From Terriglobia bacterium (GTDB lineage: Bacteria; Acidobacteriota; Polarisedimenticolia; Polarisedimenticolales; JAIQFR01): a stretch of DNA of 64,000 nucleotides. Below are positions 46,208 through 53,943 of this stretch, one piece after another. The stretch's first letter is position 1. Each line of letters opens with the position of its first letter. The stretch is from assembly GCA_020073205.1 (NCBI GenBank), contig JAIQFR010000002.1:59370-123369 (forward strand). The letters run 5' to 3'. The notes beneath the pieces are model-generated. The model worked only from the letters and a program-made list of their open reading frames with translations, did no database searches and was not told where the DNA came from. The translations under genes and the position numbers were made by a program.

Positions 46208-46746
46208 TCTCTTTCCCCCCTGGCAATTGTCATGCGCGACTCGGACCTCTTCCTTGTCCAGCTGGCGATCGCGCTGATCTGCAGGCCGGCCTGGCGCGGG
46301 CCGCGCGCTTCGTATCACCATGCCGTGGCTCGCCCTGTGGCTTCGAAGGCGTGTCCCGGTGATTCCCTCGGCGACGCTGCCGCTGCCTGAGCATGCGCCG
46401 GTTGGCATGGAACGGGGATGCCTCTGGCTCTCCGCCAGCGCCGAGAGCGAGAGAGCCCCCGTGACACGCGGGGTCGCCGTAAGCCATTGTCTCGGCAGAG
46501 ACCCCGCCGCCGGAGAGCGCGAAGCGTTGTTGTGGACTGAAAAGGTCGCGAGTTTCGCGGGGGTTTCGGCGAGAAGGCTTGAGATTCCGTGCCGGGCTGT
46601 TCACCAAAACCCTGGGGTTTGTAATTCGGTGGTCTGGCTCCCGAGCCCGGCCTCGAACCCCCGACCGGTGGTTAACAGCCCAGGGTGACGGGACCCTCGC
46701 AAGCCGTTCCAAGGTGAGTTCTCCAATCGAGCTTACGGATGAGCAG
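46208..46746. other. Gene-free stretch ending in a tRNA-Asn fragment
   Basis: These 539 bases separate the STN-like gene from vapC. No frame carries a ribosome site and recognisable protein. The right part holds the 3' half of a tRNA-Asn (next entry) and a small palindrome AAACCC-TG-GGGTTT near 46608. The left part is compositionally ordinary with no further signal. Confidence 0.45.
46635..46680 (-). tRNA. 3' fragment of tRNA-Asn (possible attachment site)
   Basis: The minus strand reads GGCTGTTAACCACC (anticodon loop with GTT, Asn, and the 3' side of its stem), then GGGGGTTCGAGG (T loop) and ends GGGAGCCA with the encoded CCA. This matches tRNA-Asn from the anticodon to the 3' end. The 5' half is absent and the T stem is mismatched (GGGGG against CCGGG), so it is not a working tRNA. 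Such 3' tRNA pieces are typical scars of site-specific integration. It lies beside the orphan-gene region. Confidence 0.6.
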
Positions 46747-47214
46747 TCAGGGCTCAAAGAAAACCACATCCGGCATCGGGTAGTGCCGCCGGTTGAGCGT
46801 CCACAGATTGAGGCCCGTCGTGGCCGCCGCGGCGGCGACGAGCGCGTCCGCGATCTCGACGCCGTGGGACCGCGAATAGCGCGCGAGGTAGCCGCCCGCG
46901 CGGCGCCCCGCCTTGGCGTCGATCACGACGTCGCCCCTCGCGGCGAGGAACGCTTCCGTGAGCGCTTCCTCCCCCCGCCGGATCCCGGCGAGGATCTCGG
47001 ACCACGTGACGGCAGAGCAATAGGTGGGGACGCCGGCGGCTTCCAGCGCACGGAGCTTCCCCACGATCACCGCCTTGCCGCGGAGCACCTCGATCACGAC
47101 GTCCGAGTCGAGGAGGACCCCGACTACGGACGGCGCCGCCGGGCTCGGCGCGTATCCCGCCTTAGCCGCCTCACGTACCCTGCGGTGTCGCCCAGATCTG
47201 TGCGGTCCTTCCAT
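46747..47214 (-). CDS. vapC: VapC-type PIN-domain toxin
   Basis: PIN-domain ribonuclease, toxin of a type II pair. All acidic metal-binding residues are visible: VLLDSDVVIEVL (first Asp), WSEILAGIRR (Glu), HGVEIADALVAAAA (Asp) and, near the end, LNRRHYPMPDV (last acid). A normal VapC would start close to VLLDSD, but no ATG, GTG or TTG lies there: the codons are GTA GTC GGG GTC. The only standard in-frame start is the ATG at 47214, which overlaps the antitoxin gene by 91 bases. Either a rare start is used or the toxin has an unusual N-terminal extension. Confidence 0.82.
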   Translation of the reverse strand: MEGPHRSGRHRRVREAAKAGYAPSPAAPSVVGVLLDSDVVIEVLRGKAVIVGKLRALEAAGVPTYCSAVTWSEILAGIRRGEEALTEAFLAARGDVVIDAKAGRRAGGYLARYSRSHGVEIADALVAAAAATTGLNLWTLNRRHYPMPDVVFFEP

Positions 47215-47384
47215 AGTCCCTCGATGGCTCGGAGGGTGGCGAGCCGATCATCGGCGCCGCCAGGGCCGTAAGCGCGCGCCAGGGCGTCTCGGACCAGCTC
47301 CGAGAGGGACCTACCCTGTTTCCGCGCGAGGGCGGACAGCCTCGCGTGGATCGCCGCGTCCAGGTAGAGCTGCGTTCGGACCAT
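47124..47384 (-). CDS. vapB: VapB-type ribbon-helix-helix antitoxin
   Basis: This 86-residue antitoxin starts at the ATG at 47384. The N-terminal ribbon-helix-helix (VRTQLYLDAAIHARLSALAR, then SLSELVRDALARAYG) binds DNA; the C-terminal part (ATLRAIEGLWKDRTDLGDTA) is the expected toxin-binding tail, here ending in a basic run (RRDTRRARRRRP). It is followed by vapC. The ATG lies six bases from a consensus-like -10 box centred on a palindrome, so the mRNA is probably leaderless and autorepressed. Confidence 0.82.
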   Translation of the reverse strand: MVRTQLYLDAAIHARLSALARKQGRSLSELVRDALARAYGPGGADDRLATLRAIEGLWKDRTDLGDTAGYVRRLRRDTRRARRRRP

Positions 47385-47387
47385 GTA

Positions 47388-47419
47388 ATGTATATACATC
47401 GCCACACGATCCAGGTCAA
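47388..47419 (-). promoter_or_regulatory. vapBC promoter with palindromic operator
   Basis: The minus strand reads TTGACC (47414-47419), exactly 17 bases, then TATATA (47391-47396). The -10 is embedded in the perfect 12-bp palindrome ATGTATATACAT (47388-47399), a likely VapB operator. The start codon begins 7 bases after the -10, where transcription should begin, so the transcript would have no leader or ribosome site. Confidence 0.65.
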
Positions 47420-47504
47420 TTGCGGTGCCGAGGACCGCGGCGAGTGCCCTCCTTCCGTTGACCCGCCGCGGCAACTCCCCTATAACGCTCCTGGAGAAAC
47501 ATCG

Positions 47505-49238
47505 ATGTCATTCCACTCCCGGAGGCTTCTCGCTCTCATGGCTTTGACGACTGTCTCGGCGCTCTCGACCGGCTGCGGCTCCACCCCCAAGCCCGCGGAC
47601 CTAGTCCTCCTCCACGGCAACGTGGTCACGCTGGACCCCGCGCGACCGCGCGCGCAGGCGCTCGCGACAAGGGGGGACACGATCGCGGCGGTCGGGTCGG
47701 ACCACGAGATCGGGAAGCTCATCGGCCCCAAGACCAGGGTGATCGACCTCCAGGGGCGCCTTACGATCCCGGGGTTCATCGAGGGACACGCCCACTTCGT
47801 GAGCCTCGGCCAATCGAAGCGGATCCTCGACCTCCACACCGCCAGGAACTGGGACGAGATCGTGGCGCGAGTCGAGGCCGCGGCGCGGACCGCCCCACCG
47901 GGAGCGTGGATCCTCGGACGAGGCTGGCACCAGGAGAAGTGGGTCTCCCGTCCCTCGCCCTCCGTCTCGGGCTACCCGGTTCGCGACGCTCTGGACCGGG
48001 TGGCGGCGGGGCACCCGGTTCGTCTCCGCCACGCCAGCGGCCACGCGTCCATCGTCAACGCGCTCGCTCTCGAGCGCGCCGGGATCGGCCCCGAAACACC
48101 GGACCCGCCGGGAGGGACGATCCTGAAGGGCCGGTCGGGCCGGCCCACCGGGGTGCTGATCGAGGCGGCGGACGACGCGGTCCAGCGCGCGGTCGACGCG
48201 GATCGCGCGCGGCTGCCGGCCGCCGAGGTGGACGCCGAGCTGCGGCACGACGTGGAACTGGCCACCGACGAGTGCCTCTCGAAAGGGATCACGACGTTCC
48301 ACGACGCGGGCGAGGATCTCAAGACCGTGGACGGTTTTCGGAACATGGCGGTGGCAGGAGAGCTCAGGATCCGGCTGTACGTCATGCTGTCCGACGGCGA
48401 CGACGTCATCGCGCCTCGTCTCGCGGAGGGGCCGCTCCTCGAGCTCGGCCGCCGGCACCTCACGGTCCGCGCGATCAAGCGGTACATGGATGGCGCCCTC
48501 GGCTCCCACGGTGCGTGGATGCTCGCTCCTTACGCCGATCTTCCGGGAGACCGCGGCTTGCCGGCGCAGCCCGTCGAGCGCCTCGAGGCGACGGCCCGTC
48601 TCGCCGCGGAGCACGGCTTCCAGCTCTGCGTCCACGCCATCGGGGACCGCGGGAACCACGAGGTGCTCGACGTCTACGAGCGGACGTTCCGGGCGTTCCC
48701 CGCCCTCAAGGACGCCCGCTTCAGGGTGGAGCACGCGCAGCACCTCGACCCCGCCGACATTCCCCGATTCGCGCACCTCGGCGTGATCGCCGCGATGCAG
48801 GGGATTCACTGCACCTCCGACGGGCCCTGGGTCGTCGAGCGGATCGGCGAGGATCGGGCGCGGACCGGCGCGTACGCCTGGCGCCGCCTCCTCGATTCCG
48901 GCGCCGTCGTCGTCAACGGCACCGACGCGCCCGTGGAGGACGTCGATCCGATCGCGTGCTTCCACGCCTCGGTGACCCGGAAGATGAAGGACGGCGCCGC
49001 GTTCTTCGCGGAGCAGAGGATGACCCGCGAAGAAGCGCTTCGATCCTACACGGCGAGCGGCGCATATGCCGGGTTCGAGGAAGGGATCAAGGGGACGCTG
49101 ACGCCGGGCAAGCTCGCCGACGTCGTGGTCCTCTCCCGGGACATCCTGGCCGTGACGGACGACGAGGTCCTCGAGGCGCGGGTGCTCTGGACGATCGTGG
49201 GGGGCGGGATCGCCTTCCGCGCCGAGGAGGCGCGCTGA
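47505..49238 (+). CDS. Lipoprotein amidohydrolase (Amidohydro_3, YtcJ-like)
   Basis: This 577-residue metal-dependent hydrolase is probably exported and lipid-anchored: the signal ends in the lipobox ALSTGCGS. Catalytic features are the metal-binding HAHF in IPGFIEGHAHFVSLG, AIKRYMDGALGSHGAWML, CVHAIGDRGNHEVLDVYERT (His), RVEHAQHLDPADIPRFA (His) and VVVNGTDAPVEDVDPIACFH (final Asp). These match the YtcJ/Amidohydrolase_3 family, which hydrolyses amides or related bonds; the substrate is unknown. The ribosome site is GGAG before the ATG at 47505. The VapBC pair is divergent. Confidence 0.9.
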   Translation: MSFHSRRLLALMALTTVSALSTGCGSTPKPADLVLLHGNVVTLDPARPRAQALATRGDTIAAVGSDHEIGKLIGPKTRVIDLQGRLTIPGFIEGHAHFVSLGQSKRILDLHTARNWDEIVARVEAAARTAPPGAWILGRGWHQEKWVSRPSPSVSGYPVRDALDRVAAGHPVRLRHASGHASIVNALALERAGIGPETPDPPGGTILKGRSGRPTGVLIEAADDAVQRAVDADRARLPAAEVDAELRHDVELATDECLSKGITTFHDAGEDLKTVDGFRNMAVAGELRIRLYVMLSDGDDVIAPRLAEGPLLELGRRHLTVRAIKRYMDGALGSHGAWMLAPYADLPGDRGLPAQPVERLEATARLAAEHGFQLCVHAIGDRGNHEVLDVYERTFRAFPALKDARFRVEHAQHLDPADIPRFAHLGVIAAMQGIHCTSDGPWVVERIGEDRARTGAYAWRRLLDSGAVVVNGTDAPVEDVDPIACFHASVTRKMKDGAAFFAEQRMTREEALRSYTASGAYAGFEEGIKGTLTPGKLADVVVLSRDILAVTDDEVLEARVLWTIVGGGIAFRAEEAR

Positions 49239-49264
49239 CGCGCGGCGCGTTCGGCCGGGCTATC

Positions 49265-50462
49265 ATGCAACGCGTGAGACTCCTTTCGGTCGGCGGAGCC
49301 TTCTTCGCCCTCCTGCTCGGCGCGCCGGTCGCGGACGCCGCGGACCGCGCGGCGGCGAGCCTCCCCCCCGTGGCGCTGCACCGGGAGGCGCCGTCGATTC
49401 CTCCGGAGGCCGCCGGCTCGGGCGCGGCGCCGGCGGTCACGGTGCGCGTGAGGATCGACGGGAGGGGCCGACCGTCGTCGGTGGAGACGCTCCGCATCGA
49501 TCCGTCGGGGCCGTTCGACGACGCGTTCCTGAGGGCGACGCGGGAGGCGATCGCGAAATGGCGATTCGCCCCGGCGCTCCGGAACGGCCGCGCCGCCGAG
49601 GCGACCCTCGAATGGACGGTCCAGTTCAAGGCGCTGTCCGCCGAGCCCGGCGCGCCTCTCGACCGAGCACTTCGAGATCGTCACCGACGCCGCGTCGCCG
49701 CGGATCCCGGCGCGGATCGGGGCGCAGCTCGAGGGCGCCTACGCCACCCTATCGCGCATGTTCCACGACGCGATCCCGGAGGAGGCGGCCCCGGATCGCA
49801 TCCTCACGTTCGTGTTCGCGAGGCACGCGTCGTTCGGCGCCTTCGCCACGGAAGACCCCCGCTCCCCCGGCTCGGGCGGCGGCGGGTTCTACGATCCGGC
49901 GGGGCTGCTGGCGTTCCACCTTGAGGTCCGCGGCGGGGCCGAGGCGCTGGACCGGGTCGTCCGCGTCGAGGCGACGCACGCGTACCTGCACGCCCATGTC
50001 ACGCGCCCCGGCGTCACGCTCCCCCCGTGGCTCGAAGAGGGGCTCGCGGAGTACGTCGCGACGTCCGACGTCGAGAACGGTCGGATCATCCCCCGCGCTT
50101 CACCGCGCCGCCGGGCGACGGGCCGGGCCTCGCACGCGAGGAGCCTGGGGGAGCCGCCGCGGGCGGACGCGGCCCAGGTCGCGAGCGCCGTAAGGAGCGG
50201 CAACGCGATTCCGCTCGACCGGCTCCTCGACGCGCGGCCCGAGGAGCTCCTGGGGGAGCCGGCGCGGCTGTTTCCCGCGCAGTCGTGGCTGTGGGTCCAC
50301 TTCCTCCGCCACGGCAAGCCGGAGTGGCAGGACGGAGCGTTTCCCAGCCTCGTCCTCTACATGGCGGAGGGCTACCCGCCCGCGGACGTGTTCCCGGCAG
50401 TTTACGGTTCTTCGGCAGCGGGGCTCGCCGCCGGCTTCCGGGAGTACGCGAAGCGGTTCTGA
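49265..50462 (+). pseudogene. Exported TonB-C plus peptidase-MA-like protein, split by a frameshift
   Basis: The first part (from ATG 49265) has a signal peptide (LLSVGGAFFALLLGAPVADA) and a TonB-C-like domain (VTVRVRIDGRGRPSSVETLR, then ATREAIAKWRFAPALRNG). Near 49650 the coding sense shifts to another frame without a start codon: TEHFEIVTDAASPRIPARIG continues through GAYATLSRMFHDAIPEE to PPWLEEGLAEYVATSD and ends at 50462. This second part resembles gluzincin peptidase-MA/DUF1570 proteins, but the HExxH motif reads VEATH, so it lacks the first His. A one-base insertion or deletion, or a sequencing error, explains the break. The two parts read naturally as one protein of about 398 residues. 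Confidence 0.6.
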
Positions 50463-50463
50463 A

Positions 50464-51786
50464 TCACCGCCCGGGCCCGGCGAGCCGCAACTCGCGGTCC
50501 GCCTGGTCCGGCTCGCCGAGGCTTCGGTAGCAGTCGGAGAGCGAGGCGTGCGCTTCCGACAGCGCGGGGCGCAACGCGAGCGCGCGGCGGAGCGGCGCCA
50601 CGGCTTCCCCGAACCGCTGGAGCTTCAGCAGCGCCTCGCCCAGGTACAGAAAGGTCTCCGGTCGATCGGGCTTGAGGGCTCCCGCCCGCTCGAAGGCCTC
50701 CCTCGCCTCCTCCCAGCGATCGAGGCGGAGCGCGGCCACGCCGAGGTCGAACCAGGCGATCTCCAGAGCAGGCGACGCCTCGACCGCCCGGGCCAGCACG
50801 CCCACGGCCGCGGGGGCGTTGCCGGAGAGGAGCAGCGTCGCTCCCGCTTCGAAGAGAGCGGCGGGATCGCGGACGCGGTCGAGACGCTCGGTCTCCGAGG
50901 CCGCGAGCGCCACCCGCTCGTCGGGGGTCGCGAAGAGGGTCCTGAGCGCATCCGCGGCCTCGTCGTTGCCGGGATCCTCGCGCACCGCTTCGCGAAACGC
51001 AGCCTCCGCGTCGAGGTCCTTCCCGTCGTCCCAGAGCACCCACGCGCGGGCGACCGAGACCCGGCCCGCGGCCTCCTTGCCCGCGGGGTCCGCTTCGAGC
51101 GCGACGGTTGCCTGCTTCGCTTCGTCGAGCTTTCGGAGCGCGGCCAGCGACCTCCCGATGGCCTCTCTGAGGACGGGGGAGCCCCCGTAGCGCGACTCGA
51201 TCCCTCGGTAGATCGCGAGCGCGTCCTCGCGGCGTCCGAGCTCCTCCGCGAGCCGCGCCCGCTTCAATTCGGTGGACGCCGAGGGGCGAGCCGCGTCGAG
51301 GCGCGCGAGGACCAGAAGCTCCGCCTCCCGGTCGGGAAGCCTCGCCAGGACGGAGGCCAGCGCTTCGAGAAGGTCGGGGTCGGCGGGGGTCCGGGCCAGG
51401 CGCGCCTCGAGGGCGCCCCGCAGCGCCGCGCGGTCGGCGGGAGACGCGGCGGGGTCTTCCGCGACGCGGAGCAGGGCGGAGGTCGGTAGGAGCCCTCCGG
51501 GGGCCTTGAGCCGCGTGAGGACGGCGGCGCGAGCGCCGCCGATCTCGCCGGCATCGAGCATCGTCCGGTCCGGGAATTCCAGGAGGGCCAGCGCCGGCAG
51601 GATCTCGTTCGGATAGTCCTTCGCGGCCCGGCGAATCAGAGTGAGCTCCTTCGCCGCGTTCCCCTGCCCCGCGGCGATCCGCGCCTCGCGCAGCACCCGC
51701 ACGCACCCCGCCGCGGGCAGCCCGCCGGGCGCGGCCGCGGCGGGCACCAGGAGGGCGGCAGCGAGGAACCCCGGTCCGAGGCGCAT
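50464..51786 (-). CDS. Exported TPR-repeat protein
   Basis: This 440-residue protein starts at the ATG at 51786 (GGGAG ribosome site) with a signal peptide (LGPGFLAAALLVPAAAAPGG). It is then composed of TPR-like helical pairs throughout, clearest at the C-terminus (NAPAAVGVLARAVEASPALE, WEEAREAFERAGALKPDRPE, FGEAVAPLRRALALRPALSE). It probably is a periplasmic scaffold. The 3' end is convergent, one base from the preceding frameshifted gene. Confidence 0.75.
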   Translation of the reverse strand: MRLGPGFLAAALLVPAAAAPGGLPAAGCVRVLREARIAAGQGNAAKELTLIRRAAKDYPNEILPALALLEFPDRTMLDAGEIGGARAAVLTRLKAPGGLLPTSALLRVAEDPAASPADRAALRGALEARLARTPADPDLLEALASVLARLPDREAELLVLARLDAARPSASTELKRARLAEELGRREDALAIYRGIESRYGGSPVLREAIGRSLAALRKLDEAKQATVALEADPAGKEAAGRVSVARAWVLWDDGKDLDAEAAFREAVREDPGNDEAADALRTLFATPDERVALAASETERLDRVRDPAALFEAGATLLLSGNAPAAVGVLARAVEASPALEIAWFDLGVAALRLDRWEEAREAFERAGALKPDRPETFLYLGEALLKLQRFGEAVAPLRRALALRPALSEAHASLSDCYRSLGEPDQADRELRLAGPGR

Positions 51787-51864
51787 CTTCTCTCCCAAGC
51801 GGTTCCGGAAGGGAGCCGATTATACGGCGAGCGGCTACAATCATCCGCCGTCCCCGGGGGGGTC

Positions 51865-52863
51865 ATGGCCGGCTGGAGCCTCGTCCTCTTCAAGATACTC
51901 TCCCTGCTCCCCGTGATCGGGATCGGCTGGGTCGCGGCGCGGCGAGGCTGGCTCGCGGGCGGCGCCGTCTCCTCGATGAGCCGCCTCGCGGTGGACGTGG
52001 CGCTTCCCGCGCTGACCTTCACCCAGCTCGTGCGCACCGTGTCGCGGGACTCGATCCTCGCGAGCGGGCTCCTCCCGGTCGCGGGTGCCGCGCTGTTCCT
52101 CCTGGGCGCGGCCGCCGGCTTCGCGGTCGCTCCGTTCTTCTGCGACAGGGCAACGCGCCCGACCTTCGTGTTCCTGGTGGCCCTGGCGAACTCGATCTAC
52201 CTCCCGCTCCCGATCGCGCAGGCGCTGTACGGAGGCGAGGGCGTCCGGACGGTCCTGCTGTGCGAGGTGGGAACTCGCGTCGCGGTCTTCAGCGTCGGTC
52301 TCGCGATCCTGATCGGCCGGAAGCCGGATGCGCGGTCCGTCCGCGAGATCCTGGTCCATCCGGGCCTTCTCTCCGCCCTCGCGGGGATCGCGGCGCCGCT
52401 TCTGTTCCCGGGACTGCGCGCGCTGCCCGACCTCGACCCGCGAGGAGCGGCTCCCGCGGCGATGGCGGGCTACGCCTCGTTCCAGGCCCTCGATCTGGCG
52501 GGCGCCCTCACCATCCCCCTGGCGCTCCTGGTGACCGGGGCGAAGCTCGAGGAGGTCACGCGCGGCGGCGCGGCTCTGAAGCGCGCGACGTGGGGGGTCC
52601 TCCTCGCGCGGCTCCTCGCGGCGCCGGCCGCCGTCGCCGCGCTGCTCTTCCTTGCGCAGGCCGCCGGGGCGAAGCTCGACGAGGTGCCCCGCCGGGTGGT
52701 CTTCCTGGTGGCGTGCATGCCGGTCGCGGTGAACTGCGGGGTCTTCACCGAGAGGTACGGCGGCGACTCGACGCTCGCGGCCCGCTCCACCTTCGCCAGC
52801 ACGCTGCTCGGGGTGCTCACGATCCCCCTGCTCTTCTTCGCCGCCCAGCGGCTGGGCCTCTGA
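51865..52863 (+). CDS. AEC family transporter
   Basis: This is a 332-residue inner-membrane protein with ten predicted segments in two halves, matching the auxin efflux carrier (AEC) family of bacterial exporters or malonate/malate carriers. Landmarks are VIGIGWVAARRGWLAGGAVS, SRLAVDVALPALTFTQLV, FVFLVALANSIYLPLPIAQA with its N-S-x-x-L-P block, and CMPVAVNCGVFTERYGGDST with a P-V-x-x-N pattern in the second half. The start follows a G-rich ribosome site. It lies 55 bases before the fatty acid desaturase on the same strand. The substrate is unknown. Confidence 0.85.
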   Translation: MAGWSLVLFKILSLLPVIGIGWVAARRGWLAGGAVSSMSRLAVDVALPALTFTQLVRTVSRDSILASGLLPVAGAALFLLGAAAGFAVAPFFCDRATRPTFVFLVALANSIYLPLPIAQALYGGEGVRTVLLCEVGTRVAVFSVGLAILIGRKPDARSVREILVHPGLLSALAGIAAPLLFPGLRALPDLDPRGAAPAAMAGYASFQALDLAGALTIPLALLVTGAKLEEVTRGGAALKRATWGVLLARLLAAPAAVAALLFLAQAAGAKLDEVPRRVVFLVACMPVAVNCGVFTERYGGDSTLAARSTFASTLLGVLTIPLLFFAAQRLGL

Positions 52864-52918
52864 CGCCCGTCAAGCGCGGAGGGGCTGGCGGATGAGATAA
52901 TCCCGAGGGGAGCGGAGC

Positions 52919-53911
52919 GTGACGGACCGATTCGACAATCCCGCCTCGGTGAAGGGGAGCTTCTACGCGAACGCGACGGAGGAGCTGCGGCGGGACCTCG
53001 CCACCGCGCTCCCGAACGACGTGCTCAAGCGCCTCCACGAGAGAACCCCTGGGAAGCACTTCGCCTGGACCGGGTGGCAGCTGATGCTCCTCGCCCTGGC
53101 CTCCGCGGGGCTCTGGCGCTTCTCGAATCCCCTCGTCTGGATCCCGCTCGCGCTCGTGCAGGGGTTCACGCTCTTCAACTTCACTGTCCTGCTGCACGAG
53201 GTGGTGCACGACACGGTGTTCCGCGAGCGGAACTCCCGGCGGAACCGCTGGCTCGGGGTGGCGTACGCGATCCCCAGCGGCATCTCAGCGTCCCAGTTCA
53301 CGCGCTGGCACCTCGACCACCACGCCGAGCTGGGATCGGACACCGACGATCCCAAGCGGTTCCGCCTCACGCCCAAGCGGAACCGCCGCTGGTACAAGTT
53401 GCTCTACTTCACGCCGGCGCTGTTCCCGATCTACTTCCGGGCCGCGGCGGCGGAGACCGCCGGCTACCCCGTCCCGTTGCAGAGGCGGATCCGGATCGAG
53501 CGCTGGGCCGCCGTGGCGTTCCACCTCGGCGTGGCGGTGACGCTCGGAGCCGCCGGAGGGGTGGGACCGCTCCTCCGCGTCCAGCTGCTCCCGGTGTTCT
53601 TCGTGTTTCCCGTCGCGTTCGTGATCAACCGCCTCGGCCAGCACTACGACATCGACCCCGACGATCCCGCGAAGTGGAGCACCCTGATGAAGCCGTCGTG
53701 GTTCTGGGACCGCGCGTACCTCTTCTCCAACTACCACCTGGAGCACCACTACTTCCCGCGGGTCCCGATGTACAACCTGAGGCGACTCCACCGGCTGCTG
53801 CGGCCGTTCTACGAGAAGAGCGGGATCGTTCCCCACACGTACGGCCGGCTCCTCTGGGACTACCTCGTCCTCAACAGGAAACCGCACACCAAATGGGCGG
53901 ACGGCGGATAG
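52919..53911 (+). CDS. Membrane fatty acid desaturase
   Basis: This 330-residue integral membrane di-iron enzyme is predicted to introduce a double bond, or hydroxylate, a fatty acyl chain. The three histidine boxes are intact: LHEVVHDTVF, WHLDHHAELG and YHLEHHYFPRVP. Hydrophobic segments flank each pair of boxes (WQLMLLALASAGLWRF, ALVQGFTLFNFTVLL, AAVAFHLGVAVTLGAAGGVG). This is the FA_desaturase family with membrane phospholipid- or sphingolipid-type relatives. The start is the GTG at 52919. It is probably co-transcribed with the AEC gene. Confidence 0.9.
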   Translation: MTDRFDNPASVKGSFYANATEELRRDLATALPNDVLKRLHERTPGKHFAWTGWQLMLLALASAGLWRFSNPLVWIPLALVQGFTLFNFTVLLHEVVHDTVFRERNSRRNRWLGVAYAIPSGISASQFTRWHLDHHAELGSDTDDPKRFRLTPKRNRRWYKLLYFTPALFPIYFRAAAAETAGYPVPLQRRIRIERWAAVAFHLGVAVTLGAAGGVGPLLRVQLLPVFFVFPVAFVINRLGQHYDIDPDDPAKWSTLMKPSWFWDRAYLFSNYHLEHHYFPRVPMYNLRRLHRLLRPFYEKSGIVPHTYGRLLWDYLVLNRKPHTKWADGG

Positions 53912-53943
53912 CCGGACGACGGCCGCGCGAGGGTCGGGCGCCT

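Noticed and set aside
40166-46680. Integron cassette array with attC sites after the orphan genes
   Set aside because: The repeats share an AACAC core in similar positions, but none has the R'' RYYYAAC and R' GTTRRRY pair with complementary arms, and no integrase gene or attI is visible.
46560-46690. Functional tRNA-Asn gene
   Set aside because: Only the 3' half matches; the D arm and 5' acceptor strand are absent and the T stem is mismatched.
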